Shown here piece after piece: positions 1 through 5,579 of a stretch of DNA of 5,715 bases. Below the pieces are notes generated by a model. The model made no database searches, was not told the DNA's origin, and saw only the letters and a program-made list of their open reading frames with translations. The stretch is from NCBI GenBank assembly GCA_035307785.1, contig DATGHS010000354.1, forward strand, positions 1 through 5,715, given 5' to 3'. How positions within the stretch are numbered: position 1 is the first letter of the stretch; the number at the start of each line of letters is the position of its first letter. The DNA is from DATGHS01 sp035307785. GTDB taxonomy: Bacteria > Planctomycetota > Planctomycetia > Gemmatales > Gemmataceae. A program made the translations under genes and the position numbers.

Positions 1-600
1 CGCGCTGCCGTTGACCTCGGCATGGCGGTTGCGAAAGGTGGTGAGCCCGAATGAGCCGTTCTCTCTAGCGTAATCCTCATTGCCAATGCGAATCAGTGTC
101 GTTTCCAGAAGGCGAACGATGGTGGCGAGGACCTTGGCTCGGGGCAGCCCCTGCCGGGCCAGGTCGCGGTCAACAGCGGCCCGGATGGCTGGCAGGGCCG
201 CGCCGAACGCGACCATCCGCACGTACTTGGTCTGGTCGCGGAAGCCGCGCCAGCGCGAATGATATCGGTGTTGCTTCCGACCCCTGGCATCCCTGCCAGT
301 GGCTTGCAAATGCCCGTTGGCATTGGGGCAGATCCATACGTTCGTCCAGGCCGGTGGGATGACTAGTGCCTGGATGCGGCGTAATACGTCGGCGTCGTGA
401 ACCGCGTTCCCTGCAGCGTCTAAATATTGAAATCCGCGGCCCGCGCTCGCGCGCCGGATGCCCGGAAGGTCGTCACGCACATACCGCAAGCCGGCTGTCT
501 CGGCTGCCGCGAGCGGATCCTCCAGGGGGGCGAGTTTTTTCAACAAACAGCTCGCCCTCTGCTCACGCTTCCCTTTGTTGCCAATCTTACGTTTCACCAT
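1..600 (-). CDS. DNA topoisomerase IB (eukaryotic/poxvirus-like), N-terminal part, cut by left window edge
   Basis: Type IB topoisomerases relax supercoiled DNA without ATP by forming a transient 3'-phosphotyrosine nick. The minus strand is open from an ATG at 600-598 to base 1, giving 200 residues with no stop. Residues about 38-120 match the bacterial TopIB N-terminal domain (GLRYVRDDLPGIRR, IPPAWTNVWICPNANGHLQA, TGRDARGRKQHRYHSRW). Residues about 121-200 begin the catalytic domain: RDQTKYVRM, then LLETTLIRIGNEDYARENGS and GLTTFRNRH. Arg171 in LIRIGNE aligns with the first catalytic arginine (Arg130 in vaccinia, as I recall that enzyme). The catalytic lysine hairpin, second arginine and tyrosine lie beyond the edge; the family is about 350 residues. 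The basic start MVKRKIGNKGKR looks natural. An in-frame ATG at 639 would add 13 residues; neither start has a clear Shine-Dalgarno site. No frameshift is seen. It is transcribed divergently from the PSD1 gene. Family assignment is very secure. Confidence 0.95.
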   Translation of the reverse strand, partial: MVKRKIGNKGKREQRASCLLKKLAPLEDPLAAAETAGLRYVRDDLPGIRRASAGRGFQYLDAAGNAVHDADVLRRIQALVIPPAWTNVWICPNANGHLQATGRDARGRKQHRYHSRWRGFRDQTKYVRMVAFGAALPAIRAAVDRDLARQGLPRAKVLATIVRLLETTLIRIGNEDYARENGSFGLTTFRNRHAEVNGSA

Positions 601-724
601 AGACGCGTTTGATCCAGAGTTTCTCTGCGGCGGCCGCATATCAGCCGTCCCAAAAAACGGCAAATTCGGTGCCACCGCGACGCCCAGGATCTGGAACGCT
701 ATTTCCGCGAAATTCCCCTCCCGC

Positions 725-754
725 TTGGGCTTCCCTGCCTGTAGACTCTAATTA
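725..754 (+). promoter_or_regulatory. Weak candidate sigma70-type promoter for the PSD1 gene
   Basis: TTGGGC (725-730) and TAATTA (749-754) are separated by 18 bases, a tolerable -35/-10 spacing, and would give a leader of roughly 75-80 bases before the ATG at 839. The match to consensus is modest (3 of 6 and 4 of 6), and planctomycete promoters are not well defined, so this is only the best candidate in the gap. Confidence 0.25.
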
Positions 755-792
755 TCCGGCGCGATTCTACGCATCGCGCCTCCCGCCAATAG

Positions 793-810
793 GAGGGCGC
801 ACCGGCCCTC
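793..810 (+). promoter_or_regulatory. Small hairpin in the PSD1 gene leader
   Basis: GAGGGC (793-798) and GCCCTC (805-810) are perfect complements around a 6-base loop, followed by TTTCTCT. It lies 28 bases before the start codon. The pyrimidine tail is too short and mixed for a strong intrinsic terminator. It could be a leader structure or chance in GC-rich DNA. The GGAGG just upstream (792-796) can also pair with CCTCC at 779-783, giving an alternative fold. Confidence 0.3.
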
Positions 811-828
811 TTTCTCTGGATTCAACTC

Positions 829-832
829 GGAG
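829..832 (+). promoter_or_regulatory. Ribosome binding site of the PSD1 gene
   Basis: GGAG ends 6 bases before the ATG at 839, a normal Shine-Dalgarno spacing. It is the clearest ribosome binding site in the window and supports this start, which also gives a good signal peptide. Confidence 0.55.
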
Positions 833-838
833 CCTGGA

Positions 839-2731
839 ATGACGCGCTGGCTGAGCGCAGCCTTGCTTGCTCTCTTCGCAGTTGCCGCCCATGGCAACGG
901 CGGCGAAATCGATTTTGACAAGGCCCGCGATTTTTGGTCGTTCCAGCCCATCAAAAAGCCCACGGTGCCGGCCGTGCAGAACTCTGCCTGGGCGCAAACG
1001 CCAGTCGATTATTTCATATTGGCGAAACTGCAAGCGAAAGGTCTTTCGCCGTCGCCGGCGGCCGAGCCGCGAATTCTATTGCGGCGGCTGTACTTCGACC
1101 TGATCGGTTTGCCGCCGACGCCGGAAGAGATGGAGCGATTTCTTCGTGAATATCCGGCGAAGCCGCAGGCAGCCATTGAGAAGGTGATCGATCAATTGTT
1201 GGCATCGCCCCACTACGGTGAGCGCTGGGGCCGGCACTGGCTCGACGTGGTCCGCTTTGGCCAAACCAATGGCTACGAACGCGATGGCGAAAAGCCCAAT
1301 GCCTGGCGCTACCGTGACTACGTCATCGACAGCTTCAATCGCGACAAGCCGTTCGACCAGTTCGTGAAGGAGCAAATCGCCGGAGACGAATTGACTCCAG
1401 TTACAGACGACGGCATCATCGCCACCGGCTTCTTCCGCCTGGGCGTTTGGGACGACGAGCCGGACGACAAACAGCAGGCAGAATTCGACGATCTCGATGA
1501 TATGCTCGCCACCACCGGCGAGGCATTTCTGGGCCTGACCATTGGCTGCGCCCGCTGCCACGAGCACAAATTCGACCCAATCCGGCATGAAGATTACTAC
1601 AGTCTGCTGGCGTTCTACCGTAACATCCGCCAGGGCAAGCTGATACAAACCATCGACCCCACGATCCAAACGCCGCTGAAAGGCGGCGGTACGGCATTGG
1701 CGATTCAGGAAGACATCGCCAAGCCGAAGTCAACGAATGTATTAAACCGCGGCCAGGCGTCGATGCCCGGCGCCGAAGTCCGGCCGGGCTTTCTGCCGGT
1801 GCTTTGCCGTAGCAACGAGACGGCGGTCCCGAAGAGTATTAAGCCGATTGGCGACAAATCGCTGGGCCGGCGCAAAGTGCTTGCCGAATGGATCGCGGGC
1901 AAGCACAATCCGCTGACCGCGCGCGTCATTGTCAATCGTCTTTGGCAGCATCACTTCGGCAAGGGACTCGTGGTCACGCCGAATGACTTCGGCCGCAACG
2001 GCAGCGCGCCCTCGCACCCGGAGTTGCTCGATTGGCTCGCCTTAGAATTGATCGAACAAGGCTGGAGCCTGAAGTACGTCCACAAACTGATTCTATTATC
2101 GAGCGTGTATCAACAGTCTTCATCCAACTCAAGCCCGCAAGCGAGCGAAGCGAGCTTGCGGGATGCGGACAATTCCCTCCTCTGGCGGCAAAATCTTCGC
2201 CGCCTCGAAGCCGAGGCCATTCGCGATTCCGTGCTCGCGGTCAATGGCCGGCTGAACAGCAAAATGTTCGGCCGCGGCATCTTCCCCACGCTGCCACAGG
2301 AAGTGCTGAATACGCAATCGCGGCCCGGCAACGGCTGGGAGAACAGCACCGCGCCAGTGGAGCAATCGCGCCGCAGCGTCTACATTTTCGTGAAGCGCAC
2401 GCTCGGCGTGCCGCTGCTCGAAACCTTCGATTTCGCGAATCCAGATAAGTCGATTGCCGCACGGGCCAATACCACAATTGCGCCGCAAGCGCTGATTCTG
2501 CTGAACAGCCAATTCATGGATGACCAGGCGAATGCGTTTGCCGAGCGCTTGAAGCGCGAGTGCGGCGAAGATCCGGCGAAGCAGATCGAGCGAGCGTTCC
2601 GGCTAGCGCTGGGCCGCACGCCGACGACGAAGGAGAGCGAGATTGCGAAGGCTTATCTGCAACGCAGCCAATCGCTACCGGCGCTTTGCAAGATGATTTT
2701 GAATTTGAATGAATTTGTGTATGTGGATTAG
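839..2731 (+). CDS. PSD1 protein: DUF1549 + DUF1553 domains, Sec-exported, CxxCH motif
   Basis: This is a 630-residue planctomycete PSD1 protein of unknown biochemical role, probably outside the cytoplasm. Residues 1-19 form a Sec signal peptide (MTRWLSAALLALFAVAAHG). The DUF1549 domain spans about 51-265: WAQTPVDYFILAKL, LRRLYFDLIGLPPTPEE, YGERWGRHWLD, and IGCARCHEHKFDP with Cys237, Cys240 and His241 as a CxxCH haem-c-type motif. A linker (about 275-340, VRPGFLPVL) leads to DUF1553 (about 342-605), with LGRRKVLAEWI, VNRLWQHHFGKG (Asn366 onward), HPELLDWLA, GWSLKYVHKLILLSSVYQQS and RRLEAEAIRDSVLAVNGRL. The separate N-terminal cytochrome-like domain (PSCyt1) found in many longer family members is absent. 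Residues 431-441 (SSPQASEASLR) are encoded by a palindromic repeat. The next gene is its usual DUF1501 partner. Whether haem is attached is not visible from sequence; family assignment is secure, function is not. Confidence 0.93.
   Translation: MTRWLSAALLALFAVAAHGNGGEIDFDKARDFWSFQPIKKPTVPAVQNSAWAQTPVDYFILAKLQAKGLSPSPAAEPRILLRRLYFDLIGLPPTPEEMERFLREYPAKPQAAIEKVIDQLLASPHYGERWGRHWLDVVRFGQTNGYERDGEKPNAWRYRDYVIDSFNRDKPFDQFVKEQIAGDELTPVTDDGIIATGFFRLGVWDDEPDDKQQAEFDDLDDMLATTGEAFLGLTIGCARCHEHKFDPIRHEDYYSLLAFYRNIRQGKLIQTIDPTIQTPLKGGGTALAIQEDIAKPKSTNVLNRGQASMPGAEVRPGFLPVLCRSNETAVPKSIKPIGDKSLGRRKVLAEWIAGKHNPLTARVIVNRLWQHHFGKGLVVTPNDFGRNGSAPSHPELLDWLALELIEQGWSLKYVHKLILLSSVYQQSSSNSSPQASEASLRDADNSLLWRQNLRRLEAEAIRDSVLAVNGRLNSKMFGRGIFPTLPQEVLNTQSRPGNGWENSTAPVEQSRRSVYIFVKRTLGVPLLETFDFANPDKSIAARANTTIAPQALILLNSQFMDDQANAFAERLKRECGEDPAKQIERAFRLALGRTPTTKESEIAKAYLQRSQSLPALCKMILNLNEFVYVD
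2131..2162. repeat. REP-like palindrome inside the PSD1 coding sequence
   Basis: CCCGCAAGC (2134-2142) and GCTTGCGGG (2154-2162) are perfect 9-base complements around an 11-base loop. The left flank AAGCCCGCAAGCGAG (2131-2145) matches AAGCCCGCAGGCGAG at 4353-4367 in 14 of 15 bases, linking it to the intergenic palindrome there. It is read in frame as SSPQASEASLR, in the variable stretch between the LLSSVYQQS and NSLLWRQ motifs of DUF1553, so the gene stays open. Confidence 0.7.
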
Positions 2732-2733
2732 AC

Positions 2734-2790
2734 GCCGCTTGCGGCTTCGCGCTCAGGTGTCGAGTCGCCGAGCGCAAAGACGCAAGCGGC
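2734..2790. repeat. Long palindrome filling the PSD1-DUF1501 gap
   Basis: Bases 2734-2754 pair with 2770-2790 at 19 of 21 positions (mismatches at 2744/2780 and 2748/2776) around a 15-base loop. The outer stem is GCCGCTTGCG / CGCAAGCGGC. It starts 2 bases after the PSD1 stop codon and ends 15 bases before the DUF1501 start, so it occupies most of the 74-base gap. There is no T-run after it, so a classical intrinsic terminator is unlikely. It may stabilise the upstream mRNA 3' end, attenuate, or be a mobile-type palindromic repeat. Confidence 0.75.
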
Positions 2791-2805
2791 ATCACTGAGC
2801 AAACG

Positions 2806-4302
2806 ATGAATCCGAAATCCGAATACCGAAATCCGGCCTGTGGCTGCACCGGCACCCGTCGCGAGTTTCTCTGGCAAATGGGCGGCGGGTTTGCGGGGCT
2901 CGCGCTAACGTCGCTGCTCGATGGCGATGGCTTCTTCACGCGGCATGGCTACGCCGCGCCCCTCGCAGACGCTTCAGCCTCCGTTTTGTCGCCGAAGCCA
3001 TCGCATTTCACCGCCAAGGCCAAGCATTGCATCTTCCTCTTCATGTACGGCGGGCCGTCGCAAGTTGACACCTTCGACTACAAGCCCGAGTTGCAGAAGC
3101 GCGACGGGCAGACGGTTAAGATCGAAATTCGCCGGCGCGAATTCAAGGATTCGAAGCTTCTCGCTTCGCAACGCAAGTTTCGGCAATACGGCGAATCGGG
3201 ACAGTGGTGCTCCGACGCGTTTCCGCACATCGCCCAGCACATGGATGAACTTTGCGTCATCAAGAGCCTGTATGCCGACACGTTCGCCCACGGCTCGGCC
3301 ATGATCCAGATGAACACCGGTCGCATTATTCAGGGCTGGCCGTCGATTGGCTCGTGGATGGGGTATGGCCTCGGCACCGAAAATCAAAATCTGCCGGCGT
3401 ACGTCGTGATGCTCGATCCGCGTGGGGGGCCGATTTCCGGGGCGGCCAACTGGTCGAGTGGCTTCATGCCGGCCGCATACCAGGGCACGCACCTGCGCAG
3501 CAAGGGCGAGCCGATCCTCGATCTTTCGCCGAAGTCCGGCCTCAGTCGCGAACAGCAGCGCGACCAGATCGACACGCTGAATGCGCTCAATTCCGAGCAT
3601 CTGAAAGAACGCCCCGGCTACTCCGAACTTCAGGCCCGAATTGCCAGCTACGAGTTGGCATTCCAGCTTCAGACATCGGCTCCGGAAGCAATGGATTTAT
3701 CCACGGAAGATGCCAAGACGCTGGAAATGTACGGCGTGAACGAGCCAAAGCCCGAAACGCACAAGCTGGCGTATGGCCCCTCGCATTTTGGCCGGCAGTG
3801 CCTGATTGCTCGACGGCTCGTCGAGCGCGGCGTGCGCTTCATTCAGATCTATTCCGGCGGCGGCCACCAGCAGGAAAACTGGGACGCACACAACGGCATC
3901 GAGGAAAACCTCCTCATTCACGGCCCGGAAATCGACCGGCCCATTCACGCTCTGCTCACCGATCTGAAGCGGCGCGGATTGTTGGATGAAACGCTGATCG
4001 TTTGGGGAGGTGAGTTTGGCCGGCAGCCGGTGGGCCAGAACAAGGGTGGCCGCGATCATAATCCCAAAGGTTTTACCTATTGGCTGGCCGGTGGCAGCGT
4101 GGAAGGCGGCATGAGTTACGGCGAGACGGATGAATTTGGCCACGCTGCCGCCGTCAAGCCACGCCACATTCGCGACTTGCATGCGACGATCCTGCACTTG
4201 ATGGGCCTGGATCACCGCAAGCTCACGTATTTTTACGGCGGCTTGGATCAGAAACTGACGGGCGTGGTGGAAGCGAATGTTATTCGGGAAGCAATTGCGT
4301 GA
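2806..4302 (+). CDS. DUF1501 family protein, Tat-exported, alkaline phosphatase/sulfatase-like fold family
   Basis: DUF1501 proteins belong to the alkaline phosphatase/sulfatase-like superfamily; their substrate is unknown. The product is 498 residues, close to the family norm. The N-terminus has a twin-arginine signal: TRREFLWQMGGGFAGLALTS with Arg18-Arg19, and likely cleavage near residue 50 (HGYAAP). The body follows with FLFMYGGPSQVDTFDYKPEL (Asp88, Asp91), SDAFPHIAQHMDELCVIKSL, HGSAMIQMNTGR, SIGSWMGYGLGTENQNLPAYV, FGRQCLIARRLVERGVRFIQ, WGGEFGRQP (Glu403), GRDHNPKGFTYWLAGG (Asp417, His418) and a C-terminal GLDHRKLTYFYGGLDQKLTG. Acidic and His residues of the GGPSQVDTFD, EFGR and GRDHNP motifs are candidate metal ligands (inference from the superfamily). 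The next ATG in frame, 2878, would remove the Arg pair, so 2806 is preferred although no good ribosome binding site precedes it. It follows its usual PSD1 partner by 74 bases. The first codons are built from a short repeat. Confidence 0.94.
   Translation: MNPKSEYRNPACGCTGTRREFLWQMGGGFAGLALTSLLDGDGFFTRHGYAAPLADASASVLSPKPSHFTAKAKHCIFLFMYGGPSQVDTFDYKPELQKRDGQTVKIEIRRREFKDSKLLASQRKFRQYGESGQWCSDAFPHIAQHMDELCVIKSLYADTFAHGSAMIQMNTGRIIQGWPSIGSWMGYGLGTENQNLPAYVVMLDPRGGPISGAANWSSGFMPAAYQGTHLRSKGEPILDLSPKSGLSREQQRDQIDTLNALNSEHLKERPGYSELQARIASYELAFQLQTSAPEAMDLSTEDAKTLEMYGVNEPKPETHKLAYGPSHFGRQCLIARRLVERGVRFIQIYSGGGHQQENWDAHNGIEENLLIHGPEIDRPIHALLTDLKRRGLLDETLIVWGGEFGRQPVGQNKGGRDHNPKGFTYWLAGGSVEGGMSYGETDEFGHAAAVKPRHIRDLHATILHLMGLDHRKLTYFYGGLDQKLTGVVEANVIREAIA
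2812..2835. repeat. CCGAAATCCG tandem-like repeat at the DUF1501 gene start
   Basis: CCGAAATCCG occurs at 2812-2821 and again at 2826-2835, separated by four bases, and is translated within MNPKSEYRNP. Openings of the NPKSE-RNP type are something I recall from planctomycete gene models over AATCCGAAATCCG-type repeats. The repeat may be a captured intergenic sequence that now supplies the first codons ahead of the Tat signal. Confidence 0.5.
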
Positions 4303-4303
4303 A

Positions 4304-4387
4304 TGAGCCCGCAGGCTCGAAGACTCGCCTGTCGGCTTAAATAAACTTCTGCAAGCCCGCAGGCGAGTCTTCGAGCCTGCGGGCTCA
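4304..4387. repeat. 35-bp-arm palindrome filling the DUF1501-third gene gap
   Basis: Bases 4304-4338 and 4353-4387 are inverted repeats matching at 33 of 35 positions (two adjacent mismatches in the inner arm) around the 14-base loop AAATAAACTTCTGC. The arm begins TGAGCCCGCAGGCTCGAAGA. It starts 1 base after the DUF1501 stop and ends 9 bases before the ATG of the next gene, so it covers nearly the whole gap. Each arm also contains an imperfect smaller palindrome (GAGCCTGCGGGCTC). No T-run follows. It shares AAGCCCGCARGCGAG with the palindrome inside the PSD1 gene. Possible roles are mRNA processing, attenuation of the downstream gene, or a REP/MITE-like repeat. Confidence 0.85.
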
Positions 4388-4396
4388 GTGATTTCT

Positions 4397-5575
4397 ATGA
4401 AGAAGCAAGTCGCTGCCATTGTCACCGAGTACCGGCGCTGGTCGCATGCCGATGTCATTGTTTCCAAGATCCTCGAAGGCTACGGGCACGATGGCAAGGA
4501 GTTTCCCAATCTGCAACTCGTCTCGCTCTATTGCGATCAGTTCCCCGAAGAGGACATGAGCCGCGATCTGGCGAAGAAGCACGGCTTCACCATTTACGAC
4601 AGCATCGACAAAGCACTCACACTCGGCGGCAAGACGCTGGCCGTGGACGGCGTGCTCTGTATTGGCGAGCACGGCAATTACCCCAAGAACGAACGCGGCC
4701 AGATCATGTACCCGCGGCGGCGATTCTTCGAGGAGACGAACAAAGTCTTCGACCGGAACAACAAAGTCGTGCCCGTCTTCAGTGACAAACATCTCTCGGC
4801 CAAATGGGTAGACGCGAAGTGGATGTATGACGAAGCGAAAAAGCGCATGTTCCCGTTCATGGCCGGCTCGTCAGTGCCGGTGACCTGGCGCAAGCCGGAG
4901 TTGAAGCTGCCGCTGGGTTGCGAGATTACAGGGGCGGTGCAGATCAGTTACGGGCCGTTTGAAGGCTACACCTTCCATGCCCTCGAAGGCTTGCAGTGCA
5001 TGGTGGAGCGACGCAAGGGCGGCGAGACCGGCGTGAAAGCCGTCACTTGCCTCCAAGGCGAAGCGATGTGGCAAGCGCTTGATCGCGGCGATTGGTCGAA
5101 AGAGTTACTCGAGGCCGGGCTCACCCGCGTGCCGGCCCACGCCAAGGGCGACTATCGCGAACTGATGTCAAAGGACAATGAAGCCGGTGTGGTGCTGATC
5201 GACTACCGTGACGGCCTGAGAGCGGCGGTGGCTGTGATGAACGGCTGGATCTATGAAGGCGACGGCGGCGCTTTTTGCTTCGCTTGCAAGCTCAAGGGCG
5301 AAGATCAGCCGCGCAGCACGCAGTTTTACTTGCAACAGCCCGACCCGTTCGGTCACTTCGCGTATTTACTCCGCGCCATTGATAAGATGATGCAGACCTG
5401 GCACGCCAGCTACCCAATCGAGCGCACGCTGCTGACCACGGGAATCCTCGACGCCGCGATGATCAGCAAAAGCGAACGCAACCGCCGTGTGGAGACGCCG
5501 CATTTGGCCATCGCGTACCAGCCGGTGGATTGGCCCTTCGCGACCGATCCAGTGCCGAAGGTGATTCAAAGATAA
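4397..5575 (+). CDS. Uncharacterised protein with divergent Gfo/Idh/MocA oxidoreductase-like features
   Basis: I do not recognise a named family with certainty. The 392-residue product has no signal peptide or membrane segment and should be cytoplasmic. The layout resembles Gfo/Idh/MocA proteins: an alpha/beta half (KQVAAIVTEYR, ADVIVSKILEGYG, LQLVSLYCDQF, AKKHGFTIYDSIDKAL, VDGVLCIGEHGNYP at about 83-96) and then VVPVFSDKHLSAKWVDAKWMYDEAKK (124-149), placed like the EKP segment. A second half (about 175-390) ends in RTLLTTGILDAAMISKSERNRR and VETPHLAIAYQP, like the terminal helix and 'V-x-x-P-x-L-x-I-x-Y' of that superfamily. The GxGxxG nucleotide loop is missing after the first strand (IVTEYRRWSHAD instead), and the usual EKP is SDKH, so NAD(P) binding is doubtful. 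A GTG at 4388, directly after the palindrome, would add three residues; the ATG at 4397 is preferred and gives MKKQVAAIV. No ribosome binding site is visible. It is co-directional with the two genes before it. The gene itself is secure; the fold is an inference. Confidence 0.85.
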   Translation: MKKQVAAIVTEYRRWSHADVIVSKILEGYGHDGKEFPNLQLVSLYCDQFPEEDMSRDLAKKHGFTIYDSIDKALTLGGKTLAVDGVLCIGEHGNYPKNERGQIMYPRRRFFEETNKVFDRNNKVVPVFSDKHLSAKWVDAKWMYDEAKKRMFPFMAGSSVPVTWRKPELKLPLGCEITGAVQISYGPFEGYTFHALEGLQCMVERRKGGETGVKAVTCLQGEAMWQALDRGDWSKELLEAGLTRVPAHAKGDYRELMSKDNEAGVVLIDYRDGLRAAVAVMNGWIYEGDGGAFCFACKLKGEDQPRSTQFYLQQPDPFGHFAYLLRAIDKMMQTWHASYPIERTLLTTGILDAAMISKSERNRRVETPHLAIAYQPVDWPFATDPVPKVIQR

Positions 5576-5579
5576 GCTA

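Larger units (their letters stand above)
601..838. promoter_or_regulatory. Divergent intergenic region between topoisomerase IB and PSD1 genes
   Basis: This 238-base gap must hold the promoters of two divergent genes. I see no convincing gene in it. On the minus strand a weak sigma70-like pair is possible: TTGCCG, 17-base spacer, TATGCG at 640-635, which would overlap the alternative topoisomerase start at 639 and so favour the start at 600. A short dyad, CAGAG-TTT-CTCTG at 615-627, lies 15 bases upstream of that start and could be an operator or chance. The plus-strand elements are listed separately. All promoter reading here is inference. Confidence 0.4.

Noticed and set aside
93..323. Minus-strand 76-residue open frame, and the plus-strand frames at 80-362
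   Set aside because: They overlap the topoisomerase IB gene in other frames, have low-complexity Arg/Pro-rich translations, and match nothing recognisable.
363..370. CTAGTGCC, resembling the insertion sequence end CTAGTGCC at 5577-5584
   Set aside because: Only 8 bases match, the following bases diverge, and it lies in intact topoisomerase codons, so it is chance rather than the other end of an element.
525..540. Adjacent homopolymer runs (six G and six T on the plus strand; AAAAAAC on the minus strand) as a programmed frameshift site
   Set aside because: AAAAAAC is not in the A-AAA-AAC phase required for a -1 slip in the topoisomerase frame, and the zero frame continues with family motifs.
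366..842. Plus-strand open frames of 61-97 residues across 366-842
   Set aside because: Those before 600 are antisense shadows of the topoisomerase gene. Those in the gap (458-751, 609-842) have no ribosome binding site or family-like sequence and would cover the divergent promoter region.
1076..1669. 197-residue minus-strand open frame opposite the PSD1 gene
   Set aside because: It is a mirror of the PSD1 codons in GC-rich DNA; the sense frame has clear domain motifs throughout.
3152..3168. CGAAGC-TTCTC-GCTTCG dyad inside the DUF1501 gene as a fourth member of the palindrome family
   Set aside because: The stem is only 6 bp and lacks the CCGCARGCG core; the encoded residues sit in a normal part of the protein.
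4304..4387. Intrinsic terminator after the DUF1501 gene
   Set aside because: The stem is far longer than usual, has a 14-base loop, and is not followed by a T-run, so terminator is not the preferred reading.
3697..4467. 256-residue minus-strand open frame spanning the end of the DUF1501 gene, the palindrome and the start of the third gene
   Set aside because: It is antisense to two well-supported genes and reads through the palindrome; no family features are seen.
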